From positions 1 to 64,000 of the forward strand of contig JADGBH010000002.1 of assembly GCA_015231595.1 (NCBI GenBank): 64,000 bases of DNA. The letters run 5' to 3'. This DNA is from Desulfobacterales bacterium (GTDB lineage: Bacteria; Desulfobacterota; Desulfobacteria; Desulfobacterales; JADGBH01). Below are positions 55,778-64,000 of this stretch, one piece after another (within the stretch, counting starts at the first letter, position 1; every line of letters begins with the position of its first letter). Below the pieces are notes generated by a model. That model was not told the DNA's origin, did no database searches, and saw only the letters and a program-made list of their open reading frames with translations. The position numbers were made by a program, and so were the translations under genes.

Positions 55778-57658
55778 TTATTGTAAAAGAAGTAAATTAA
55801 GCCAAGGCAGTGCTTTGCTTTGAGTTTGAATTCCGGAAGAAAACCATATAGGATTAGTATAAGCTCTATATCTATCTGTAAAACCTGACGCATTTGTAAA
55901 ATCTTGAGTTGTACATTCAACCCTTAAATATTGATTACTTGAAATAGCCGGAAGAGTATATGTTTTGCTTCCCTTGAGTCCATTTCCTGAAATTCCCTGG
56001 CTGCTTGAAGGGTTAAATTCATGCATCATTTCCTTGCCAAGAAAAATTTTAACGCTCTTGATTGGAACATTATCATAAGCTTCCCACTGTATTAATATAT
56101 CAACCGTGCTTCCGCTCGCTACATTTACAATGTCTCCAACAATACTGTCTCCATTGTTTTTTTCAAGTTTACCATCTTTATTTTTGTCAATTCCGACTAA
56201 TAAAATAGGTCCGTCTGTTATAATAGAATGTCCATTTTTAAGCCCATAAAGAACTGAATCTTTAGATTTTGCAGGTGCATAAACAAGAGTTCTTGCCTTT
56301 GCTATTGCATTATCATTGCACCCGAGCATATCCGAGTTAAATTCAAAATATGTAAAATAATTCAAATCGCCATGCGCATCGCTTCCAGCATTAATAACAA
56401 CCTTTCTTATTGGATTTAATTTCTGAACAAGAACGGCTTCCCATTGAGCGATACTTAAAGTAAGATTTTTATAAAAATGCTTATTTTGTTCACTTTCTCC
56501 ATATTGGGTTTGGAACCCTCCATTATTTATAAACGGATCTATATTCTCAACATCGCCTCCGGAAGTTGCCATTGTAGTTCTTGTATTCCAAACTTCAAAA
56601 CCAGCAAACGTATCGTAATTTAATCCTATTTCAACATTATCCTTAGTCCAAGCTTTCATAGTTCCAACAAAAAGAACGTCCATTGTGTCTTGTGGATGAG
56701 CTGCAAATGCAACACCAGAAGATTCTAATTCATTAAGCTTTGAGCTGAGGCTGTATTGAGCATTATTCAAGCAATCAATTTTTCCTGAAATAAAATGGGA
56801 ATTATTGTAAACAAGCATGTGAATTTGATCTTTTGCAAGACCTGAAACTGGTTGAGCTGTAACTTCTTCCCCAAGTATAAGCGGAAGACCGGATTCATTA
56901 TTATTAGTATTTATCCAGTCCCTTAACGAAGTCCATCTTGATTCATTTAAATCATAATATATGTCATAATTAATGCCGCTCAAATAACAAAGAACATCAC
57001 TTGCATGGTCTGTAGTTGTAACAAAATCAAGGTCCATTGCCTCAATACTTAATTTTAGAATTCCTAACCCCCCTCCATATTCATAAGGATTATTTGTTTT
57101 TTCAGTATGGTAATGAGTATCGCCATAAAGCCAGTTAGAATCGAACCTTGGAAAAGCTTGACCAACATGAACTTTTAAAACTCTGCTAAATGTAAATGCA
57201 CCTCCCTGCCAAAAGTCGTCTCTGCCCTTTATCCAAGCTTTAAATTGAATTATATCTCCTTGATTGTAACCCAAATTAGCAGCGGTAATAGATTTACCGT
57301 TTAAACCTGCATTATCTGCATTTTCGAAAGTAGTTGTCATATATTCCCATACGCTTTGCTTAATATAAAGTCCTCCAAAATCGTGGGAGAATATTTTTTC
57401 TTCCACTCCTCCGCTTTTAACAAGATAAATTTCAAGAGTATCTAAATACGGAAGATCATTAAAATCTGAATCCGTAATCAAGAATCCAATCGGAATTGGA
57501 GTTATTGTACTTTTAACACGCCAAGGAGCATCAGCCATAAAATCTTTTGCCGGAGTATTAACGTGTTCTTTTTCTCCGTTATCATTTTTTGAATCAGCAC
57601 TTAAGCTCCAGCAAGGTAGACATAAAATAAATAAAATAAAAATAAAAATTCTTTTCAT
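55778..57658 (-). CDS. Secreted CehA/McbA-like PHP-domain metallohydrolase
   Basis: 626 residues with a signal peptide (KRIFIFILFILCLPCWSLS). The PHP-type metal motifs are LYGDTHYHT, VTTTDHASD, GEEVT, FAAHPQD and INAGSDAHGD. The last 140 residues are a beta domain. CehA/McbA family members hydrolyse esters or phosphoesters, but the substrate here is unknown. It lies 27 bp upstream of the kinase/PEGA/SUMF1 gene on the same strand, so the two are probably cotranscribed. Confidence 0.85.
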   Translation of the reverse strand: MKRIFIFILFILCLPCWSLSADSKNDNGEKEHVNTPAKDFMADAPWRVKSTITPIPIGFLITDSDFNDLPYLDTLEIYLVKSGGVEEKIFSHDFGGLYIKQSVWEYMTTTFENADNAGLNGKSITAANLGYNQGDIIQFKAWIKGRDDFWQGGAFTFSRVLKVHVGQAFPRFDSNWLYGDTHYHTEKTNNPYEYGGGLGILKLSIEAMDLDFVTTTDHASDVLCYLSGINYDIYYDLNESRWTSLRDWINTNNNESGLPLILGEEVTAQPVSGLAKDQIHMLVYNNSHFISGKIDCLNNAQYSLSSKLNELESSGVAFAAHPQDTMDVLFVGTMKAWTKDNVEIGLNYDTFAGFEVWNTRTTMATSGGDVENIDPFINNGGFQTQYGESEQNKHFYKNLTLSIAQWEAVLVQKLNPIRKVVINAGSDAHGDLNYFTYFEFNSDMLGCNDNAIAKARTLVYAPAKSKDSVLYGLKNGHSIITDGPILLVGIDKNKDGKLEKNNGDSIVGDIVNVASGSTVDILIQWEAYDNVPIKSVKIFLGKEMMHEFNPSSSQGISGNGLKGSKTYTLPAISSNQYLRVECTTQDFTNASGFTDRYRAYTNPIWFSSGIQTQSKALPWLNLLLLQ

Positions 57659-57765
57659 AAGGTCCCCTCTCCTCTTTACTTACTTTTGTTAATTTTAATG
57701 TTAATTTGTCTAATAATAATTTTTGTAATTTATCTTATAATTCTTTCAAATTGTAAAGTTAAAAT

Positions 57766-58470
57766 TTATATTGTCCCTTGCAAATACATTTTACGTTCAT
57801 TTTCAGGAAATTTTTCTATAGCATACCTTAACATGGTACGAGGCAGTTCTTTGTAATATTTCTCCAAGAACACCTTTTCTACTGATATATTTCTTTTGCC
57901 AATTTCCCTTAACATCCATCCAACAGCTTTGTGAATTAAATCTTCCTTATCATTCTTAAGTATTTTTGATATTTCTAATGCATCGTAAAATTCATTTTGT
58001 TTTATCATATAGAAAGTAGCAATAATAGAGATTCGACGCTCCCAAAGATTTTTTGACTTTGCCAATTTATATAAAGGCTTTTTATCTTTATCACTTAAAT
58101 ATGCGCCAACAATATAGCTGGCTGAGCTATCAACTAAATCCCAATTATTGATATATTTTGTGTTGCTTAAGTATAGTTCATATATTTTTGTTTTGTCTTC
58201 AGGAGTTCCTTTAGCAAATTTTTCTACTAACATGAAAAGAGAAAATAATCTCACTTCATGAAATTCAGATTTAAGTAAAACTAAAATCTCATCAAGTCTA
58301 ATATTTTTGTATTTTTTTACTTGCTGTCTTAGTATCGGAACCTTGATTCCAAGAAATTTATCGCCTTCTCCATATTCACCCTCTCCTGTCTTGAAAAATC
58401 GTTGAGCATGTTCTGCTCGTGATGAATCTCCTAATTCAATAAGCTCATTAAAACTTTCTTGCGAAGTCAT
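57766..58470 (-). CDS. AlkD-like DNA alkylation repair protein
   Basis: 234 residues of HEAT-like helical repeats. The start is the ATG at 58470 with AAGGAA 8 bases upstream; an in-frame TTG at 58494 falls in a palindrome. Family features are GDKFLGIKVPILRQQVKKY, NWDLVDSSASYIVGAYL, LWERRISIIATFYMIK and GWMLREIGKRN. AlkD glycosylases excise N3- and N7-alkylated bases without flipping them. It is a single gene followed by a 107-bp gap. Confidence 0.9.
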   Translation of the reverse strand: MTSQESFNELIELGDSSRAEHAQRFFKTGEGEYGEGDKFLGIKVPILRQQVKKYKNIRLDEILVLLKSEFHEVRLFSLFMLVEKFAKGTPEDKTKIYELYLSNTKYINNWDLVDSSASYIVGAYLSDKDKKPLYKLAKSKNLWERRISIIATFYMIKQNEFYDALEISKILKNDKEDLIHKAVGWMLREIGKRNISVEKVFLEKYYKELPRTMLRYAIEKFPENERKMYLQGTI

Positions 58471-58493
58471 TATAAAATTTCCTTCTAAAAGCA

Positions 58494-58521
58494 ATATATA
58501 TTCTAAAAAAAGAATATATAT
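58494..58521. promoter_or_regulatory. 28-bp palindrome A upstream of the alkD-like gene
   Basis: ATATATATTCT and AGAATATATAT form perfect 11-bp arms around a 6-base centre. Arm and centre lengths are identical to those of the palindrome at 58579-58606. Confidence 0.5.
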
Positions 58522-58540
58522 AAATAATAAAAGTTTATAG

Positions 58541-58564
58541 ATTTAATATTTTTAGCCTTAGTCA
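58541..58564 (-). repeat. 24-bp intergenic repeat, copy 2
   Basis: Exact reverse-complement copy of the 24-mer at 9725-9748. It lies between the two palindromes upstream of the alkD-like gene. Confidence 0.6.
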
Positions 58565-58578
58565 TATTTTGTCTAAGT

Positions 58579-58606
58579 AAATATATTCTATATTGAGAAT
58601 ATATTT
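58579..58606. promoter_or_regulatory. 28-bp palindrome B upstream of the alkD-like gene
   Basis: AAATATATTCT and AGAATATATTT form perfect 11-bp arms around a 6-base centre. The nine inner bases of each arm match palindrome A. Centre-to-centre distance to palindrome A is 85 bp. Confidence 0.5.
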
Positions 58607-58718
58607 GGAGTTAGGTATCCATTATGTTAATAAAAAATACAGCTCAATGCAATTAGAATAAAGTTAATTCCATAATGTTGCAAAATTTTAAAAGATATGA
58701 GGATATAATTTAAAAAAA

Positions 58719-59948
58719 TTAAAATTTATCAAAAGCTATTATTTCTGGTTCTACTCCAAGATTATCAAGCATTTTAAGAACAGCGTTAATCATAGGGGGA
58801 GGACCGCAAAGGTAATATTCTATTTCGGTTGGGTCCTTATGTTTTGAAAGGTAGGTATCATATAGGCAATTATGTATAAAGCCTGTTAATCCTTCCCAAT
58901 TATCTTCTTTTTGAGGCTCGGAAAGGGCAATATAATAAGAAAAATTATCATGCTTACTTGCGAGTTCTTTAAACTCTTCATCATAAAACATTTCTTGTTT
59001 TGAACGGGCTCCGTACCAGAATGTCATTATTCTGTTTGTTTTAAAGGATAGTAATTGATCAAGTATTTGACTGTGCAAAGGAGCCATTCCAGCACCGCCT
59101 CCGATAAAACACATTTCTCTATTAGTATTTTTTATAAAAAATTCTCCGTAGGGTCCACTTAAAGTAACTTTATCACCAGGTTTCAGATAGAAAATATAGG
59201 AAGACCCTACACCAGGAGGAAGTTGAGTTCCTCCTGGCGGTGTTGCGATTCTAATAGTAAATCGTAACCGATTTTTTTCAAAAGGCGGGTTTGCAAGAGA
59301 ATATGCTCTAAATATAGGTAGAACTGATTTGGATTTTAAGCCCCACAAATTAAATCTATCCCAAGCAGTTTTAAATCTATCCGCAATTCTTGCTCGAAGT
59401 TCTCCAAAAGACATTTCGTATTCAGGAATATCTATTTGTATGTAAGAGCCGGCTTTAAAATTAAGCTCTTGCCCTTCATCTAATTTTACAATTAATTCTT
59501 TAATAAAAGTAGCTACATTTTCGTTAGAAACAACGGCAGCGTTATATTTTCGTATGCTAAAAATTTCGTTAGGAATATATATTTTTAAATCATCTTTGAC
59601 TTTTAATTGACATGCGAGTCTTATGTTGTCTTTAATTTCTTTTCGAGATAAATGTGCAAGTTCGGTAGGCATAACACTTCCACCACCTTCTGTAATCTTA
59701 CATTTACACATACCGCATGCGCCACCTCCTCCACAAGCGGATGGAAGAAATATTTTATTATTTGAAAGATTAGATAAAAGAGTTGAACCTGTTCTAACTT
59801 TAAGTTTTTTATCTTCTCTATCATTAATAATTACAGTTTTTTCACCCTTTATAACTATTTTTCCTTCCACAAATAGCAGTAAAAAAACAAGTATAAGCAT
59901 TAATCCTGTAAAAGTTAAAAAGCTTATTAGATATATCAAATCTGTCAA
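58719..59948 (-). CDS. nqrF: Na+-translocating NADH:quinone reductase subunit F
   Basis: 409 residues. One N-terminal TM helix (about 4-26) is followed by a [2Fe-2S] ferredoxin domain (CGGGGACGMCKC plus ACQLK), then an FAD domain (FRAYSLANPP, GVGSSYIF) and an NADH domain (GGGAGMAPLHSQI, YLCGPPPM). NqrF takes hydride from NADH and feeds electrons into the Nqr complex. It is the last gene of the nqr operon, 11 bp after nqrE. Confidence 0.96.
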   Translation of the reverse strand: MTDLIYLISFLTFTGLMLILVFLLLFVEGKIVIKGEKTVIINDREDKKLKVRTGSTLLSNLSNNKIFLPSACGGGGACGMCKCKITEGGGSVMPTELAHLSRKEIKDNIRLACQLKVKDDLKIYIPNEIFSIRKYNAAVVSNENVATFIKELIVKLDEGQELNFKAGSYIQIDIPEYEMSFGELRARIADRFKTAWDRFNLWGLKSKSVLPIFRAYSLANPPFEKNRLRFTIRIATPPGGTQLPPGVGSSYIFYLKPGDKVTLSGPYGEFFIKNTNREMCFIGGGAGMAPLHSQILDQLLSFKTNRIMTFWYGARSKQEMFYDEEFKELASKHDNFSYYIALSEPQKEDNWEGLTGFIHNCLYDTYLSKHKDPTEIEYYLCGPPPMINAVLKMLDNLGVEPEIIAFDKF

Positions 59949-59959
59949 ACTCCTTTTTG

Positions 59960-60568
59960 TTAAAGATTTATGCCGGAAAAAAGCATAAAAGCCATCGCCA
60001 TAAGGCCTGTAACTATTATTGTTATTCCAAACCCACGTAATCCTTCAGGAACATCTGCATATCTTAATTTTTTTCGTATTGCAGCCATTGAAACTATCGC
60101 TAAAAACCATCCAGTTCCGGAACCTATTCCAAATACAGTAGCTTCAATAAAAGAATATTCCCTTTCGACCATAAATAATGAAGCTCCAAGAACCGCACAG
60201 TTTACAGCTATTAAAGGAAGAAATACTCCAAGAGCGCTGTATAAAGTTGGAGAAATTCTATCAATAATCATTTCAAGAGCTTGAACAATTGCGGCTATTA
60301 CTGATATAAATATTATTAATTTTAAAAATCCGATATTAATATTCGGAAGTCCAGCCCATTTTAAAGCAGAAGGCGCGAGGAGATAATGATAAACCAACCA
60401 ATTAACTGGTGTTGTAACGGAAATAACAAATATAACAGCAAGTCCTAATCCTGTAGCTGTTTTAATATTTTTTGAAACAGCCAAAAAGGAACACATGCCT
60501 AAAAAATAGGCAAGAAGAATATTACCGACAAAAACTGAATTTAATGCAATGCTAAAAAGATTTTCCAT
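59960..60568 (-). CDS. nqrE: Na+-translocating NADH:quinone reductase subunit E
   Basis: 202 residues with six TM helices. Family sequences include [20 protein letters not shown] and [11 protein letters not shown], each with the Cys thought to bind the intramembrane iron centre shared with NqrD. It lies 18 bp after nqrD and 11 bp before nqrF. Confidence 0.95.
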   Translation of the reverse strand: MENLFSIALNSVFVGNILLAYFLGMCSFLAVSKNIKTATGLGLAVIFVISVTTPVNWLVYHYLLAPSALKWAGLPNINIGFLKLIIFISVIAAIVQALEMIIDRISPTLYSALGVFLPLIAVNCAVLGASLFMVEREYSFIEATVFGIGSGTGWFLAIVSMAAIRKKLRYADVPEGLRGFGITIIVTGLMAMAFMLFSGINL

Positions 60569-60586
60569 AGTTTTATTTTATTGTAT

Positions 60587-61195
60587 TTAAAGTGATTTTT
60601 TTAGCCATACTAAAAGACCTATAACTATAAAAGCTCCAGGTGCTAGGAGCATAAAGCCCATGTCAAGATATCCTGCATTATAAAATACGGAAGGTATTAC
60701 TTTAAAACCAAAAATTGAGCCTGCTCCAAGAAGTTCACGAATAAATGCTACTGATATTAAAACAAGTCCATATCCTAACCCGTTTCCGATTCCATCAAGA
60801 AAAGATTCTAAAGGAGGATGTCCAAGTGCATAAGTTTCAGCCCTGCCCATAACTATACAGTTTGTAATAATAAGTCCTACAAATACGGATAATTGTTTGC
60901 TTATATTGTAAAGAAACGCTCTTAAAATTTCATCGGCAAGAATTACAAGAGTTGCTATAACTATTAATTCAACAATAATTCTAACATTCCTCGGAATTAT
61001 GTTACGCATTAGTGAAATGGACAAACTTGAAAATCCTACTACAATAGTTAAGGATATTGCCATAACAAAAGCTGTTTTAAGCTGAACTGTAACTGCTAAT
61101 GCTGAGCATATTCCAAGAACTTGAACATAAACAGGATTATTTTCCCATAATGGCTCAACAAAAGCATCCACAAGTTTATTTTTTTCCTGCTCCAT
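60587..61195 (-). CDS. nqrD: Na+-translocating NADH:quinone reductase subunit D
   Basis: 202 residues with about six TM helices, inverted-topology partner of NqrE. It has PVYVQVLGICSALAVTVQLK and LIITNCIVMGRAETYALGHP, including the two conserved cysteines. The start codon abuts or overlaps the end of nqrC by one base, indicating translational coupling. Confidence 0.95.
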   Translation of the reverse strand: MEQEKNKLVDAFVEPLWENNPVYVQVLGICSALAVTVQLKTAFVMAISLTIVVGFSSLSISLMRNIIPRNVRIIVELIVIATLVILADEILRAFLYNISKQLSVFVGLIITNCIVMGRAETYALGHPPLESFLDGIGNGLGYGLVLISVAFIRELLGAGSIFGFKVIPSVFYNAGYLDMGFMLLAPGAFIVIGLLVWLKKSL

Positions 61196-61914
61196 TATTT
61201 ATTCTTTCCTGAAGTTTGAGGTAGTATTTTAATGTCCTTATTTGCTCTTAGTTTTGAAGAATATAATTCATATTGTGAAAGTGTTTCTCTTATACCAGTT
61301 GTAAGGAATTTTCCTGTAAGTGTAGCACCGCTTATGCCATCAACATAATTCTGCTTTTTATTTTTAGACATTCCATCTGGAGTTTTACCTTTTGAAACAA
61401 CTACAGAAACAAATTTGCCGCTATCGTCAATTATTTTTTTATTTATAAAATTATTTTGAAACCAGCTTTTTTCTATTTCGCCGCCAAGTCCTGGAGTTTC
61501 AGAACTATTATAAACAGTAAATCCCCTTACATGTGTCCCATCGTTGTCAATGGCAATATATCCTTTAATTTTTCCCCATAAACCCTTTACATCAAATGGT
61601 ATTATGTATGAATCAATTTCTTTTTCGTTAAGAAAAACATAGAGTGGAATTAAATCTTTACTTTCATTTAAAATAAGATTGCCAGATAAATCAACCCAAA
61701 AATTTTTAATTTTATCATTATATAAAGACTCAATTTCTTTTTTAGATGAAACTTTATTTAGAATGCCTACTGATTTTAAAATATTTTTTTGTTTATCCAA
61801 AACTATGTTTTTTTGTTGAAAGTCTTTGAGTCCTGCAGAACCTGCAGTAAGCAAAAGGCTACATACAGAGCATAAAATAAATATAAACCCTATTGTTTTT
61901 AAGTTTTCAGACAT
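61195..61914 (-). CDS. nqrC: Na+-translocating NADH:quinone reductase subunit C
   Basis: 239 residues. One N-terminal TM helix (about 7-25) precedes a periplasmic FMN-binding domain. The flavinylation motif DGISGATLTG contains the Thr that carries covalent FMN, attached by ApbE; apbE is not in the window. ETPGLGGEIEKSWF is also typical. It overlaps nqrB by 8 bases. Confidence 0.95.
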   Translation of the reverse strand: MSENLKTIGFIFILCSVCSLLLTAGSAGLKDFQQKNIVLDKQKNILKSVGILNKVSSKKEIESLYNDKIKNFWVDLSGNLILNESKDLIPLYVFLNEKEIDSYIIPFDVKGLWGKIKGYIAIDNDGTHVRGFTVYNSSETPGLGGEIEKSWFQNNFINKKIIDDSGKFVSVVVSKGKTPDGMSKNKKQNYVDGISGATLTGKFLTTGIRETLSQYELYSSKLRANKDIKILPQTSGKNK

Positions 61915-63088
61915 TTGGAACTCTTTTTCGGATTATTATTTTAGTTGCAATATGGTCAAGTAAAGGCGAATACACATTCATAAAAAGTATCGCAAGCATA
62001 ACTCCTTCGGAATATGCAGAATTAAATACACGTATAAGGACGGTTAGAGCACCTATTAAAAAGCCGTATATCCATTTTACAGATTCTACTGATGGAGAAG
62101 ATACAGGGTCTGTCGCCATATAAACTATACCAAAAGCAAACCCGCCCATTATTAAATGATAAAAAGGATTAATAGATAAACCTGGAATAGAACTATTGTG
62201 AGCAAAAAGATTTAATATAAATCCAGTTACTAAAACTCCAAGGAAGCCTCCTATCATTGTTCTGTAGCTTGCAACTCCAACACAAACGAGTATAAACGCT
62301 CCTATAAGACACATTAAAATTGAAGTTTCACCGATACTTCCAGGATGGACTCCTAAGAAAAGTTTAATAAAAGTGTAATTTGATTTCTCAAGAACTGTTT
62401 CAACTTGATTAACGGAAGCACTCGCCGAAACAGCAAGAGGAGTTGCACTTGTAACAGCATCAACTAATGTACTTTTAGTGGTTTCAATAAATGTCCAGAC
62501 TGAATCTCCTGACATTCTACTTGGATACGCAAAAAATAAAAAAGCTCTTCCAGTTAGCGCAGGATTTAAAAAATTTCTACCAGTACCTCCAAAGATTTCT
62601 TTTCCAATTACTACTCCGAAAGAAATTCCAATTGCTACTTGCCATAATGAAATTGTCGGAGGAAGTGTCATTGGAAATAACAAACCAGTTACGAGAAAAC
62701 CTTCGCTTATTTGATGCCTTCTTACAACCGCAAATAATACTTCCCAAAAAAAACCAACTGCATAGGAAACAATTATTATGGGAATTACAACCCAAAACCC
62801 TTTTTCAAAAGTATCAAAAAAATTAAATGATAATCCTAAAGCACGATTTGATTGATATCCTACATTATACATACCCCACATTAAAGGAGGTATTAGGGCA
62901 AGTATAACAAAACTCATTAAACGTTTAACATCTAAATTATCTCGAACATGGGGACCTTTTTTACTTGGTATGTTTGGAATAAAGAAAAAACTTTCAACTG
63001 CATTAAATAGAGGTTCTAATTTTTTTAATTTGCCGTCCTTGGGAAAATATTTTCTGCTGGAAGCAAATAAATCCTTTAATTTTTTCAT
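61907..63088 (-). CDS. nqrB: Na+-translocating NADH:quinone reductase subunit B
   Basis: 393 residues with about ten TM helices. The covalent FMN site is DAVTSATPLA. Other family landmarks are PSKKGPHVRDNLDVKR near the N-terminus, NPALTGRAFLFFAYP and MATDPVSSPS. NqrB forms the main part of the sodium channel. It lies 2 bp after nqrA. Confidence 0.96.
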   Translation of the reverse strand: MKKLKDLFASSRKYFPKDGKLKKLEPLFNAVESFFFIPNIPSKKGPHVRDNLDVKRLMSFVILALIPPLMWGMYNVGYQSNRALGLSFNFFDTFEKGFWVVIPIIIVSYAVGFFWEVLFAVVRRHQISEGFLVTGLLFPMTLPPTISLWQVAIGISFGVVIGKEIFGGTGRNFLNPALTGRAFLFFAYPSRMSGDSVWTFIETTKSTLVDAVTSATPLAVSASASVNQVETVLEKSNYTFIKLFLGVHPGSIGETSILMCLIGAFILVCVGVASYRTMIGGFLGVLVTGFILNLFAHNSSIPGLSINPFYHLIMGGFAFGIVYMATDPVSSPSVESVKWIYGFLIGALTVLIRVFNSAYSEGVMLAILFMNVYSPLLDHIATKIIIRKRVPNV

Positions 63089-63090
63089 TA

Positions 63091-64000
63091 CTACGTTTGT
63101 TCCTTATAATATAACTCTTTTGCTTTTTTCAGTATTTCTGAGATTTCTATCTTTGAAGGGCAAACATAAGTGCATAATCCGCATTCTACACAGTCTAATA
63201 AACCGTATGAAAGGGCTTCTTCAATTTCGTCAGCTAATATGCATTTAAAAACAAATTGGGGTAACATATCAACCGCACAAACACTCGCACAAGCTCCGCA
63301 GGAAATACATGCCCTTTCTTCTCCATGCAGATTGCAATCAACTTTTTGTGAAACTTTATTAAAATACGAAAGAAAAGTTCTTGAATAACTTGGTTTATTA
63401 AATCCCGGTCTTAAAAAACCAAAAAGTTCTTTTTCTCGAGATTCAGAAACAAGCATTACTGAAGTTTCATAAAGCCCTAAAAATGAGTTAGCTGCGCTTT
63501 TATAGCCTTTAAATATACCTCCAACTATAATGCGTGCTGGAGTTTCTCCAATAATAGCGCCAGCAATAATATCTTCAATAGGAGATCCCAGTCTTGTTTC
63601 AATATGTTTTCTTTCCGAAGACAAGCTTCCTCCAATTGATACAATTCGTTCAATTGGATATTTTCCTGTTTTTAAAAGTTCAGCTACAAGCAAAAGATCC
63701 TGTCCTTTGATATACCAAGACTTATTTTGCGAAGATGATTTGCGAATTTGATAAAGAATTACCCCAGGATCATTTGCTGGATAAACTCCTGAAACTTTAT
63801 AGGTTAAAATTTCTTCCAGCTCTTCAAGTGCATAGGAACATAAGTTTGAAGCATAAACATAAACATTTGGACATAAAGCTTTAAGGATCTTTATTCCGTA
63901 TATAAAAAGGTCTTTCTTATTTTTAAGATACACTTCTGGTGTTGGATGATAAGGATCAAAATTTTCAATATTAACAAATATTATCGGAGGTTCAAAATTT
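63091..64000 (-). CDS. nqrA: Na+-translocating NADH:quinone reductase subunit A, 5' end beyond the window
   Basis: The open frame runs to the right edge without a start; GTG at 63933 is internal, because the residues before it (NIENFDPYHPTPE) continue the family sequence. About 300 C-terminal residues are visible, with VSGVYPANDPGVIL and GGSLSSERKHIETRLGSPI typical of NqrA. The C-terminus carries two CxxCxxCxxxC motifs (CISCGACASVC and CVECGLCTYVC), sufficient for two [4Fe-4S] clusters. Vibrio-type NqrA lacks these clusters and RnfC has them. The neighbours nqrB-F confirm the Nqr assignment. Confidence 0.92.
   Translation of the reverse strand, partial: NFEPPIIFVNIENFDPYHPTPEVYLKNKKDLFIYGIKILKALCPNVYVYASNLCSYALEELEEILTYKVSGVYPANDPGVILYQIRKSSSQNKSWYIKGQDLLLVAELLKTGKYPIERIVSIGGSLSSERKHIETRLGSPIEDIIAGAIIGETPARIIVGGIFKGYKSAANSFLGLYETSVMLVSESREKELFGFLRPGFNKPSYSRTFLSYFNKVSQKVDCNLHGEERACISCGACASVCAVDMLPQFVFKCILADEIEEALSYGLLDCVECGLCTYVCPSKIEISEILKKAKELYYKEQT

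Noticed and set aside
59623..59988. Plus-strand ORF opposite nqrF
   Set aside because: It is antisense to a well-supported gene, with no ribosome-binding site or family resemblance. The same applies to other antisense frames, such as 42624-42917 and 51307-51789.
1..64000. CRISPR array, prophage or insertion sequence with transposase
   Set aside because: No regularly spaced direct repeats, phage structural genes or transposase coding sequences were seen; mobile DNA here is limited to cassettes and palindromic elements.

Overview
The window reads as chromosome of an AT-rich (roughly one third G+C by eye) Gram-negative bacterium, most likely a Desulfobacterota (Desulfobacterales-like) anaerobe. 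The basis is gene content and order: rpmF-fabG-acpP-fabF-rpiB-glyA-deaminase-nrdR-ribD-ribE-ribBA-ribH-nusB, a DsrE/TusA/DsrMK-like sulfur and electron-transfer cluster, an Nqr sodium pump whose NqrA carries two [4Fe-4S] motifs, TrpB2, and very many hybrid histidine kinases. This lineage call is an inference. No rRNA, tRNA, CRISPR array, phage gene or transposase was seen.

Layout. 0-0.6 kb: a small DUF2281-like ORF cut short by a palindromic repeat element. 0.6-7.0 kb (minus): uvrB-uvrC excision repair with a Uma2-type nuclease gene, cysS and ispF. 7.2-9.7 kb (plus): an MFS transporter with two N-terminal extracytoplasmic sensor-like modules. 9.9-14.4 kb (plus): PilM/N fusion, PilO-like, PilP/GspB-like and a lipoprotein secretin, continued at 17.4 kb by an ExeA-like AAA ATPase with a LysM-like tail. 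Between secretin and ATPase lies a foreign stretch: a wrecked kinase pseudogene, then three integron gene cassettes with three attC sites and no integrase in the window. Each cassette's first seven bases are the exact reverse complement of the R'' box at its own end, so this is a cluster of attC sites lacking an integron integrase (CALIN type). 19-22.5 kb (plus): MarR regulator, DsrE-like protein, TusA and a DsrM/DsrK-like membrane pair, with a shared palindrome at the regulator's own promoter and before the DsrE gene. 22.6-34.7 kb (plus): fatty-acid, one-carbon, nucleotide and riboflavin genes, nusB, trpB2 and a metallo-hydrolase, with a MITE-like palindrome flanked by a 9-bp direct repeat between ribBA and ribH.

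34.8-57.7 kb (minus): after a lone YhcH-family gene, a signalling block of about 22 kb: a REC-PAS-HK-REC protein, a giant kinase/ATPase/histidine kinase, a 1668-residue double-core hybrid kinase, an orphan peptide-binding protein translationally coupled to a BvgS-like kinase, a zinc-ribbon/kinase/PEGA/SUMF1 protein and a secreted PHP-type metallohydrolase. Two intact Ser/Thr-kinase domains and the pseudogene all lack the catalytic Asp of the HRD loop. 57.8-58.5 kb: an AlkD-like DNA alkylation repair gene with two matching 28-bp palindromes upstream. 58.7-64 kb (minus): nqrA(partial)BCDEF, running off the right edge.

The strongest candidate for something undescribed is the integrase-less cassette array at 15.07-17.37 kb. 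It carries an unrecognised 176-residue protein, a small membrane protein and a solitary HsdR_N-like nuclease, and it sits in the middle of a pilus/secretion gene set.
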